Source: JBFIHZ01 sp041601535
GTDB lineage: Bacteria > Pseudomonadota > Gammaproteobacteria > Xanthomonadales > SZUA-36
DNA length: 5,135 bases
Direction: 5' to 3'
NCBI GenBank assembly: GCA_041601535.1
Contig: JBFIHZ010000300.1
Span: 1 to 5,135, forward strand
The position numbers and the translations under genes were made by a program. Under the pieces are notes generated by a model. The model made no database searches. It saw nothing but the letters and a program-made list of their open reading frames with translations, and was not told the origin of the DNA. This document shows positions 1 through 5,135 of the stretch, piece by piece; the first letter of the stretch is position 1, and each line of letters starts with the position of its first letter.

Positions 1-1113
1 TCCATCGCCGCCTACCGCAAATGCATCGAGCTGGCACCTGGTATCGGCGAGGCTTACTGGAGCCTGGCCAATCTGAAAACCTACCGGTTCTCCGACGAGG
101 ACCTGGCACTGATGCGCTCGCAAGTGACCACCGAAGGCGGCGATCCGGATGACCAGGCGCACATCGCCTTCGCGTTGGGCAAGGCCCTGGAAGACCGCAA
201 GGAATTCGACGAATCCTTCCGTTACTACAAGCGCGGCAATGCCATCCGCCGCGTTAACCACCGCTACAACTCGCAGATCAACGTATTGAATACCGCCCGC
301 CAGATCAAGACTCTGGACGAGGCGTTTTTTGCCGAACGCAGCGGTTGGGGTTGCGACGCGCCCGACCCGATCTTTATCCTGGGCCTGCCGCGCGCTGGTT
401 CCACCCTGCTGGAACAGATCCTGGCCAGCCATTCACAGGTTGAGGGCACGGCGGAACTCACCGACATCATTACCATTTCCCGCAAGCTGGGTCAGAAGTC
501 GCGCGAGAACCCGGCCTCGAAGTATCCCGAGATCCTGACCGAGCTGAGCCCGGAGCAGTGCCGTGAGCTGGGCCGGGGCTATTTGCAGTCGACCCGCATC
601 CAGCGCAGTGACACGCCGTTTTTTATCGACAAGATGCCGAATAATTTCCAGCATATCGGCCTGATTCACCTGATCCTGCCCAATGCAAAGATCATCGATG
701 CCCGCCGCCACCCGATGGGCTGCTGTTTTTCCGGCTTCAAGCAGTTGTTCGCACGCGGACAGACGTTTACTTATTCGCTGGAAGATATCGGCAAGTATTA
801 TCGCGATTACTTTATTTTGATGGAGCACTGGGACCGTGTATTGCCGGGCCGCGTGTTGCGGGTGCAATACGAGGACATGGTGGCCGACACGGAGAACCAG
901 ATCCGCCGCTTGCTGGATTATTGCGGGCTGGAGTTCGAAGAGCAGTGCCTGCGGTTTTATGAGACGGACCGGGCCATCCGCACGCCGAGCGCCGAGCAGG
1001 TTCGGCAGCCGATTTATCAGAGTGGGCTGGAACAATGGCGAAACTATGAGAAACACCTGGATCCATTGAAGCAGGCCCTGGGGCCGGTGCTGGAGCGCTT
1101 TCCGGTTTCCTGA
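1..1113 (+). CDS. TPR-sulfotransferase, C-terminal part (5' end outside window)
   Basis: The frame is open from base 1 to the TGA at 1111-1113 (370 residues), so the gene starts before the window; the internal ATG at 112 is not a likely start because TPR-like sequence precedes it. Residues 1 to about 75 are helical TPR-like repeats (AAYRKCIELAPG, then FALGKALEDRKEFDESFRYY). The rest is a PAPS-dependent sulfotransferase domain: the 5'-phosphosulfate loop PRAGSTLLEQI at residues 130-140, DKMPNNF at 210-216, and the 3'-phosphate region with ARRHP at 234-238 followed by FSGFKQLF. By family knowledge these enzymes transfer sulfate from PAPS to a hydroxyl or amine on a sugar, lipid, peptide or small molecule, usually in the cytoplasm. 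The acceptor is unknown. The family assignment is firm. The gene converges on the minus-strand genes across the repeat region and shows no functional link to them. Confidence 0.93.
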   Translation, partial: SIAAYRKCIELAPGIGEAYWSLANLKTYRFSDEDLALMRSQVTTEGGDPDDQAHIAFALGKALEDRKEFDESFRYYKRGNAIRRVNHRYNSQINVLNTARQIKTLDEAFFAERSGWGCDAPDPIFILGLPRAGSTLLEQILASHSQVEGTAELTDIITISRKLGQKSRENPASKYPEILTELSPEQCRELGRGYLQSTRIQRSDTPFFIDKMPNNFQHIGLIHLILPNAKIIDARRHPMGCCFSGFKQLFARGQTFTYSLEDIGKYYRDYFILMEHWDRVLPGRVLRVQYEDMVADTENQIRRLLDYCGLEFEEQCLRFYETDRAIRTPSAEQVRQPIYQSGLEQWRNYEKHLDPLKQALGPVLERFPVS

Positions 1114-1194
1114 GCCTGCTTTACCCGGCTCACCCTGACTAACTGGCACATGCAGGGGTTTGGTTGGGTGCAACTATTACGGTTGTCCTGGGCT

Positions 1195-1304
1195 CAAGGG
1201 CAATTGGGACTTTTGTTCAGGACACGCCGTGAATACTTCCCTGTAGGCTAATCGGCAACATCCCTGTTGCCGATTGTCCTGAACAAAAGCCCCAACCGCC
1301 CTTG
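1195..1304 (+). repeat. Palindromic element, copy A: outer stem enclosing two hairpins
   Basis: The outer arms 1195-1224 and 1275-1304 pair at 27 of 30 positions, with a perfect inner 15 bp (1210-1224 with 1275-1289, core CAGGACA/TGTCCTG). Inside lie a 26-base spacer (1225-1250) and a 10-bp hairpin, ATCGGCAACA (1251-1260), loop TCCC, TGTTGCCGAT (1265-1274), which directly abuts the right outer arm. The spacer holds a weak 3-bp hairpin, TAC at 1234-1236 with GTA at 1243-1245, with TCCC in its loop. Folded, this would be a three-way junction. There is no run of T after the stem, so it is not a classic intrinsic terminator. Confidence 0.9.
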
Positions 1305-1486
1305 GCCTGTGGGGCTTCGTAGTGGCGTATCACTGCCGTCCGCCTGGTCACGTCTTTCCTCAAAGTGCCACTCGGGCTTGTCGGCGTGCGTCGGATTTGA
1401 AGCTTGCGTGTACGTACTCGCGGCTGAATGCTTGCTGGCACATGCAGGGGATGGGATGGGTGCACCTATTACTGTTGTCCTGGGCT

Positions 1487-1596
1487 CAAGCGCAATTGGG
1501 ACTTCTGTTCAGGACACGCCGTGAATACATCCCTGTAGGCTAATCGGCAACATCCCTGTTGCCGATTGTCCCGAACAGAAGTCCCAACCGCCCTTG
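1487..1596 (+). repeat. Palindromic element, copy B, same orientation as copy A
   Basis: The outer arms 1487-1516 and 1567-1596 pair at 26 of 30 positions. The inner hairpin is identical to copy A: ATCGGCAACA at 1543-1552, loop TCCC, TGTTGCCGAT at 1557-1566. The small hairpin in the spacer is better formed than in copy A: TACA at 1526-1529, loop TCCC, TGTA at 1534-1537. Compared with copy A, the T-A pair 1213/1286 has become the C-G pair 1505/1578, and the A/C mismatch 1209/1290 is a proper A-T pair at 1501/1582. On the other side, copy B has a new mismatch at 1511/1572. Confidence 0.9.
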
Positions 1597-1723
1597 GCCC
1601 GCAGTACTTCGTATTGGCGTGTCGCTGTCGTCCGCTTGATTATGTCATTCCCCGAAGTGCCAAGCTGGATTGCCGGCGGAGACCGAAGGCAATCACCGAA
1701 AATCTGCAAAGGCTGGGGGTGGG

Positions 1724-1805
1724 GAGCCTTTTTCAGGACAATCGGCGACAGGGACGTCGCCGATTAGCCCCATGGATGGGTTTATGCGTGTCCTGAAAAA
1801 GGCTC
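1724..1805 (-). repeat. Palindromic element, copy C, inverted relative to A and B
   Basis: The outer arms are a perfect 17-bp inverted repeat, 1724-1740 with 1789-1805, sharing the CAGGACA/TGTCCTG core of copies A and B. On the plus strand the large hairpin comes first (arms ATCGGCGAC 1741-1749 and GTCGCCGAT 1756-1764), followed by a 24-base spacer (1765-1788) that holds the small hairpin CCCA 1769-1772, loop TGGA, TGGG 1777-1780. This is the reverse order of A and B, and the reverse complement lines up with them, including the GGCTAATCGGC junction. The stem and spacer sequences differ a good deal, so C is a diverged family member rather than a recent copy. Weaker pairing continues beyond the perfect stem, for example GGCTGG near 1711 with CCAGCC near 1813. 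Confidence 0.88.
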
Positions 1806-1897
1806 GCCGGCGCCAGCCGCCCCCGATCAAAGGAAGCAACGATCAGCAATATCGGAGGTTGGGTGAACCAGGCCCTTGGGGGAGGGCGAGGGATACA

Positions 1898-1921
1898 GTC
1901 CCGGGCCAAGCGGCCCGGGAC
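1898..1921 (-). terminator. Perfect 10-bp GC hairpin downstream of the amidohydrolase gene
   Basis: GTCCCGGGCC (1898-1907), loop AAGC, GGCCCGGGAC (1912-1921) forms a perfect and very stable stem. It lies about 43 bases past the stop codon of the minus-strand amidohydrolase gene. On that strand the stem is followed by TGTATCCCTCGCC, which has no T-run, so it is not a textbook intrinsic terminator. It could still stabilise the mRNA 3' end, pause polymerase, or act with Rho. The structure is certain; its role as a terminator is inferred from position. Confidence 0.5.
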
Positions 1922-1964
1922 GGAGGGTGTTATACGCGCGGTTCGGCATGGATGACGGTTGGGG

Positions 1965-3278
1965 TCAATCCTGTTTGTAGACGGTGCCGCCTTTCATGAC
2001 GAAATCGACCGATTCCAGTGCGCTGATGTCTTCCAGCGGATTGCTTTTGACGGCGATCAGGTCGGCGTAAAAGCCGGGGGCGATCTGGCCGACGCGGTCG
2101 TCCCAGTTCAGCAGGTCGGCGGAATGAATGGTGGCGGACTGGATGGCCTGCAGCGGTGTCATGCCGAACTCGACCATGCGGGAAAACTGCTTGCCGTTGT
2201 CACCATGGGGGTAAACGCCCGAATCGGTGGCGTAGACCATCTTTACGCCGGCCTTGGCGGCGTTGCTGAAACTCTCACGCTGGGCGATGCCTACCGCACG
2301 GTCCTTGGCCAGATTTTCTTCCGGAATGCCGTTGGCTTCACCCTCGGCCAGGGTGTACTCGGTGTTGTAAATGTCCATGGCCAGATAGGTGCCGGCTTTT
2401 TTTGCCATGCGGATGGCTTCATCGTCGAGGTAACTGGCGTGTTCGATGGAATCCACCCCGGCGGTGATGGCTCGTTTGATGCCTTCGGTGCCGTGGGCAT
2501 GGGCGGCCACGGTGCGGTGGTGGGTGTGGGCCTCTTCAACGATGGCCTGCATTTCTTCCAGCGAGTACTGGGTCTGGCCGGGAATGGTGCCCTTGGAGAA
2601 CACGCCACCGGTGGCGCAGAACTTGATCAGGTCGGCGCCGTATTTCACGTTCTTGCGCACCTGGGTGCGTGCTTCCCACGGACCATCGGCGATGCCGTCA
2701 CCGCGTTCCTGAAAATCATGGTTCAGCGAGTTGCTGTCGCAGTGGCCACCGGTAATGCCCAGCGGAGGGCCGGAAACAGCCAGCCGCGGCCCGGGAATCT
2801 CGCCGGCGTCAATGGAGTCGCGCAGTGCCACGTCCTGGAAGTCGGCTGCGCCCACGTTGCGCACCGTGGTGAAGCCCGCCAGCAGCGTGCGCTCGACGTT
2901 GACCACGCCACCGATTACGGCGCGGTGGGGTGACTGGAAGTAACCGGCGAAGAAATAATTGTCCAGATGTCCGACCACGTGGGTGTGCATGTCCATCAGG
3001 CCGGGCAGCACAAAGGAATCGGACAGGTCGATTACCTCGGCATCGGCGGGAATCGCGGTTTCGGCGCCGCCCACGGCCAGTATGCGTTCACCCTGGATGG
3101 TGATCACCGCATCCTGCGTTATTGTGCCGTCCACCGGGTTGAGCAGTTGTCCGGCCCTGATGTAGCGGTTGGCTTCTGGTTCCTGCGCGGCCAGTGGCGA
3201 GGCCAGGAATATGGCTGCGATCAGCGTGAGCATCCGGCCAAGTGACAGGCCGGGCTTAAGTCGGTACGGTTTGTTCAT
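1965..3278 (-). CDS. Exported metal-dependent amidohydrolase (imidazolonepropionase/Xaa-Pro dipeptidase-like)
   Basis: This 437-residue protein belongs to the amidohydrolase superfamily, COG1228-type. Residues 1 to about 31 look like a Sec signal peptide: basic start, hydrophobic MLTLIAAIFLASPL, then a probable cut after LAA. The mature enzyme would be periplasmic or outside the cell. A small beta domain (about 38-90) leads into the metal-binding barrel: HTH with H98 and H100, a likely carboxylated lysine K219 in ADLIKFCATGG, HAHG at 260-263, H280 in SIEHAS, and D352 in ATDSG. All residues expected for a two-metal site are present. Known relatives include imidazolonepropionase and the bacterial Xaa-Pro or Xaa-Arg dipeptidases, so the enzyme should hydrolyse a C-N bond in a cyclic amide or a small peptide; sequence alone does not decide which. 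It is the last gene of the apparent minus-strand operon, 50 bases after the small gene. Confidence 0.9.
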   Translation of the reverse strand: MNKPYRLKPGLSLGRMLTLIAAIFLASPLAAQEPEANRYIRAGQLLNPVDGTITQDAVITIQGERILAVGGAETAIPADAEVIDLSDSFVLPGLMDMHTHVVGHLDNYFFAGYFQSPHRAVIGGVVNVERTLLAGFTTVRNVGAADFQDVALRDSIDAGEIPGPRLAVSGPPLGITGGHCDSNSLNHDFQERGDGIADGPWEARTQVRKNVKYGADLIKFCATGGVFSKGTIPGQTQYSLEEMQAIVEEAHTHHRTVAAHAHGTEGIKRAITAGVDSIEHASYLDDEAIRMAKKAGTYLAMDIYNTEYTLAEGEANGIPEENLAKDRAVGIAQRESFSNAAKAGVKMVYATDSGVYPHGDNGKQFSRMVEFGMTPLQAIQSATIHSADLLNWDDRVGQIAPGFYADLIAVKSNPLEDISALESVDFVMKGGTVYKQD

Positions 3279-3282
3279 CGGG

Positions 3283-3289
3283 TTTCCTT
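3283..3289 (-). promoter_or_regulatory. Ribosome binding site of the amidohydrolase gene
   Basis: On the minus strand AAGGAAACCCG precedes the ATG at 3278. AAGGA, six bases from the start codon, is a good Shine-Dalgarno match at normal spacing. It supports this start, which also puts the signal peptide at the very N-terminus. Confidence 0.75.
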
Positions 3290-3328
3290 GTTGTCGGTTT
3301 GTCAGGGCTGGAATGAGTTTTGGGCAGG

Positions 3329-3631
3329 TTATTCGTCAGTGGGCCTGTGCCAGCCCCAGTCCTGCAAGAGCTGCAGACAGTCATCACTGCTGAGGGCGTT
3401 GTCGGCTATGCGGCATACACCAAAGCCAAAGTCTCCCACCACGTGGTCCAGGCCACCCAGTGAATCAGCATGGGTTACCAGCAGCATGCCTGCTGGGTCG
3501 CCACAGTCGTGGATACACGCCGCCGCTTCGATGCGGCCGCAGGGTAAAGTCATGGCAAATGGAATATCTGCCCGGAACCCAAGGCTGGCGGCAAGCTGGC
3601 GCAGACTGTTTTGCAGCGGTGATTCATTCAT
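3329..3631 (-). CDS. Unrecognised 100-residue protein with five cysteines
   Basis: I do not recognise this family. The protein has mixed hydrophobic and acidic composition and looks coding in this frame: an amphipathic start (LQNSLRQLAASLGF), a probable beta-rich centre, and a C-terminal helix (SSDDCLQLLQDWGW). Cysteines are at 31, 39, 43, 73 and 85; the cluster CGRIEAAACIHDCGD (31-45) with H41 could bind a metal or form disulfides, but this is speculation. There is no signal peptide or membrane segment. ATG 3631 is the earliest possible start: the frame reads back to the permease stop codon with no ATG, GTG, TTG or CTG. No clear Shine-Dalgarno sequence is seen. It sits between the permease (93 bases upstream) and the amidohydrolase (50 bases downstream), all on one strand, which favours a real operon member over a chance frame. 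The overlapping plus-strand frame at 3288-3671 looks like its shadow. Confidence 0.6.
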   Translation of the reverse strand: MNESPLQNSLRQLAASLGFRADIPFAMTLPCGRIEAAACIHDCGDPAGMLLVTHADSLGGLDHVVGDFGFGVCRIADNALSSDDCLQLLQDWGWHRPTDE

Positions 3632-3724
3632 GTCATCGAAACGGCAGATTGCCTGTAGCCTGTCCGAATGACAAGTGTCCCGACGTAAATGGGCGGGGTG
3701 GGCCGGGTGGGTTAAGCCATCGGC

Positions 3725-5026
3725 TTATCGTGTGCGTGCTACTCGGGAGAACAGCAGGTAAAAGCCAAAGGCAAGCAGTACGGAGTCGAACGATGGGATG
3801 GTGGTCAGGCTGAACCATGCGCTCTGTGCCCCGTAAGCCATCACGGAGGCCAGCAGCCACGCGCTGAATGCGGGCCAGCCAAAGCGGGGCAGGCCGGCCA
3901 GGTTTTCTACCGCATAGCGGGATCTGTTAACCCAGAAGTAGTCGGCGATATAGATTCCGGCAACCGGTGGAATACAGATGCCCAGAAACAGCAGGAAATC
4001 GATAAAGTACCGGGTTACGCCAGCCACGGCGAGCAAGGTGCCCAGCACACCGGCCAGTACCACCATCAGCCACATGGGGATGCGCGAGAACAGGGTGCGT
4101 AATACCAGTGCATTTGAATACAGGTTGCCGGTATTGGTGGTCCAGGTAGCAAAAATCAGCACCAGCAGACCGATCACGCCCAGGCCCATGCCGCTCATGA
4201 TGGTGTTGAAATTTCTCTCGCCGGAGTGGATCGAAACCACGGCCAGTGCAAACAGGATCAGCGGGTAGGCAATGCCAAAATGGAGTACGGCCGCCAGCAG
4301 CCCGTGTGCGGTATTACGCACGTAGCGGCAGTAATCCGGCACGATGACGGCGCCGACGATAAAGCCCCCTACAACGGCGGTCACTCCCTGGCCAAACGAC
4401 ATGCCGCTGCCGGCGAACTGGCGCAGGGTTGTCAGTGAGGCGTCCTGCAGCACCAGCCAGACCAGCCATACCAGCGCGCCGAACAGCAATGGCACCGCGA
4501 CGACGGCCAGTTTGTCCAGGGCCTTGAAGCCAAATACGGTGGTGAGGATAACCAGGGCTGAACCAAAGGCGATCAGTGCGTTCAGGTTGCCGCTGGTGCC
4601 CCAGGTATCCTGCATGAACTGCTGGATGGATTCGCCGAAAAATGACGCGGTAACGGTAAACCAGCCGAAGATGGTGATGGAGATCACGGCATTCACCACC
4701 AGTGCGCCGCGCGTGCCAAAGGGAAACTGGATGATCATGTAGGTGGTCAGCCGGGTTCGAGCCGCTATGGTCGCAGCCATGCAGCCAATCAGGCAGAGCA
4801 GGGCGGCGCCCGCGGGTATCGCCATGGCGGCCTGGTCCAGCCCCATCGACTGGCCGATTTCAGCGCCGGTCAGGAATGCCGGAATGGTTATGGCAATGCC
4901 GATCAGAACCAGTGCGACGTGCAGGCCATGCACGGTTTGCGCTGCTGGCACACGGGCGGTTGAAAAATCCCCGTTTTTGCCCTCAGGGTCGGTGTCTGGA
5001 TCGGCGCGCTTGTGTTGGTGTTTCAT
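3725..5026 (-). CDS. NCS1-family permease, CodB (cytosine permease)-like
   Basis: This 433-residue inner-membrane protein has about 12 hydrophobic segments and resembles E. coli CodB in length and motifs. A hydrophilic N-terminus (1 to about 33) precedes the first membrane helix. Family-typical stretches are FPFGTRG at 101-107, VIVPDYCRYVRN at 227-238, TWTTNTGNLYSNAL at 294-307 and IPPVAGIYIADYFWVNRSRY at 352-371. NCS1 carriers import nucleobases, hydantoins, allantoin or related ring compounds, driven by protons or sodium; the exact substrate cannot be set from the sequence, so I give no gene symbol. ATG 5026 is the chosen start: a stop codon lies five codons upstream in frame, and the ATG overlaps the TGA of the preceding gene as ATGA. 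No strong Shine-Dalgarno sequence is present, so translation is probably coupled to the upstream gene. The stop codon TAA (3727-3725) lies in a weak 6-bp hairpin at 3713-3727. Confidence 0.92.
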   Translation of the reverse strand: MKHQHKRADPDTDPEGKNGDFSTARVPAAQTVHGLHVALVLIGIAITIPAFLTGAEIGQSMGLDQAAMAIPAGAALLCLIGCMAATIAARTRLTTYMIIQFPFGTRGALVVNAVISITIFGWFTVTASFFGESIQQFMQDTWGTSGNLNALIAFGSALVILTTVFGFKALDKLAVVAVPLLFGALVWLVWLVLQDASLTTLRQFAGSGMSFGQGVTAVVGGFIVGAVIVPDYCRYVRNTAHGLLAAVLHFGIAYPLILFALAVVSIHSGERNFNTIMSGMGLGVIGLLVLIFATWTTNTGNLYSNALVLRTLFSRIPMWLMVVLAGVLGTLLAVAGVTRYFIDFLLFLGICIPPVAGIYIADYFWVNRSRYAVENLAGLPRFGWPAFSAWLLASVMAYGAQSAWFSLTTIPSFDSVLLAFGFYLLFSRVARTR

Positions 5027-5135
5027 GGAACCAGCGATTCAATCGGCTGGAAAGGCTCTTTGTATTTAAAAGCCTGAGGTCCGAATACTTCCAGGCATTC
5101 CGGCCGCCGCATGATGGGTGATGCGCTCAGGCCAA
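5023..5135 (-). CDS. C-terminal tail of a gene cut by the window edge, possibly DUF917/S-methyl-thiohydantoin desulfurase-like
   Basis: On the minus strand one frame is open from the window edge to a TGA at 5025-5023, giving 36 residues. They read like a real C-terminus, with RRPECLEVFGPQAFKYKEPF followed by QPIESLVP. From memory, DUF917 proteins (later linked to S-methyl-thiohydantoin desulfurase) end in a similar pattern: an R/W-x-PEGL-x-x-x-GP-x-x-FGYD-like stretch, then a PIE-like motif. DUF917 genes also often sit beside NCS1 permeases and hydantoinases. The stop overlaps the permease ATG by four bases (ATGA), a classic sign of translational coupling, which supports the reading frame independently of the family guess. 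Only the tail is visible, so the family is uncertain (about even odds), while the presence of a coding tail is more likely than not. Confidence 0.6.
   Translation of the reverse strand, partial: GLSASPIMRRPECLEVFGPQAFKYKEPFQPIESLVP

Larger units (their letters stand above)
1143..1677 (+). repeat. Tandem direct duplication, two copies with a 292-base period
   Basis: Copy 1 runs from about 1143 to 1385 and copy 2 from about 1435 to 1677. Landmarks keep an exact 292-base offset: CTGGCACATGCAGGGG at 1143 and 1435, ATCGGCAACA at 1251 and 1543, and AAGTGCCA at 1363 and 1655. The preserved register means no net insertion or deletion between these landmarks, although there are many substitutions, more in the right third than around the palindrome. 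About 49 bases (1386-1434) separate the copies without obvious similarity to the sequence after copy 2. Each copy carries one palindromic element plus flanks of roughly 50 bases left and 80 bases right. The divergence points to an old duplication or two insertions of the same element. Confidence 0.88.
1114..1964. other. 851-base non-coding gap between convergent genes, filled with repeats
   Basis: No convincing gene is visible here. The open frames in the gap are short, overlap one another on both strands, and run through the inverted repeats. The stretch holds a direct duplication with a 292-base period, three related palindromic elements and a GC hairpin, each listed separately. The pieces left over (about 1114-1142, 1386-1434, 1678-1723 and 1806-1897) show nothing I recognise. 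Because both flanking genes end here, the gap is 3'-to-3', a common place for palindromic repeats to accumulate, and the repeats may also help stop transcription from either side. Confidence 0.85.

Noticed and set aside
1111..1132. TGAGCC/GGCTCA hairpin overlapping the sulfotransferase stop codon, as a terminator
   Set aside because: The stem is only 6 bp with a 10-base loop and no T-run follows; too weak to call.
433..1173. Minus-strand open frame of 246 codons
   Set aside because: Antisense shadow of the sulfotransferase domain, which has clear PAPS-binding motifs in the plus frame.
1143..1805. CRISPR array
   Set aside because: Only two direct copies at 292-base spacing plus one inverted copy, with no short regular spacers.
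1670..1999. Plus-strand open frame of 109 codons across palindrome copy C
   Set aside because: It reads through the inverted repeat and GC hairpin and into the 3' end of the amidohydrolase gene, and its product is low-complexity and rich in arginine and glycine; a chance frame.
1959..2933. Plus-strand open frame of 324 codons
   Set aside because: It is antisense to the amidohydrolase, whose motifs are complete; the long frame comes from GC-biased codons on the opposite strand.
3288..3671. Plus-strand open frame of 127 codons opposite the small gene
   Set aside because: Serine/arginine-rich product with no recognisable motif, divergent from the direction of the surrounding genes; the minus frame looks more protein-like.
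3632..3727. Read-through fusion of the permease and the small gene, which share a reading frame separated by a single TAA
   Set aside because: The translated gap (proline, histidine and glycine-rich) does not look like protein, and two separate genes of ordinary length explain the region.

Overview
The window looks like chromosomal DNA from a moderately GC-rich (about 60% by eye) Gram-negative bacterium, most likely a gammaproteobacterium, perhaps marine. The reasons are a TPR-sulfotransferase, a Sec-exported amidohydrolase of the imidazolonepropionase/Xaa-Pro dipeptidase type, a CodB-like permease, and palindromic intergenic repeats. The taxonomic guess is inference only.

Layout. Bases 1-1113 (+) hold the C-terminal part of a TPR-sulfotransferase whose start lies before the window. 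Bases 1114-1964 form an 851-base non-coding gap between two convergent genes. It contains a 292-base-period direct duplication, three copies of a complex palindrome (the third inverted), and a perfect 10-bp GC hairpin close to the 3' end of the next gene. From 1965 to the right edge every gene is on the minus strand. Read in transcription order they are: the last 36 codons of a gene cut by the window edge (its tail resembles DUF917/S-methyl-thiohydantoin desulfurase proteins), a CodB-like NCS1 permease overlapping it by ATGA, an unrecognised 100-residue cysteine-containing protein, and an exported metal-dependent amidohydrolase.

How the genes may work together. The same strand, the 4-base overlap and gaps of 93 and 50 bases suggest one transcription unit whose promoter lies beyond the right edge. 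A reasonable inference is a small scavenging pathway: the exported amidohydrolase hydrolyses a cyclic-amide or peptide-like compound in the periplasm, the NCS1 permease imports a nucleobase- or hydantoin-like molecule, and the DUF917-like protein acts on it in the cytoplasm. The substrate cannot be read from the sequence.

The most unusual part is the intergenic repeat family. Each copy has a long outer stem enclosing two hairpins, and the two tandem copies differ by base changes that keep pairing at two positions.
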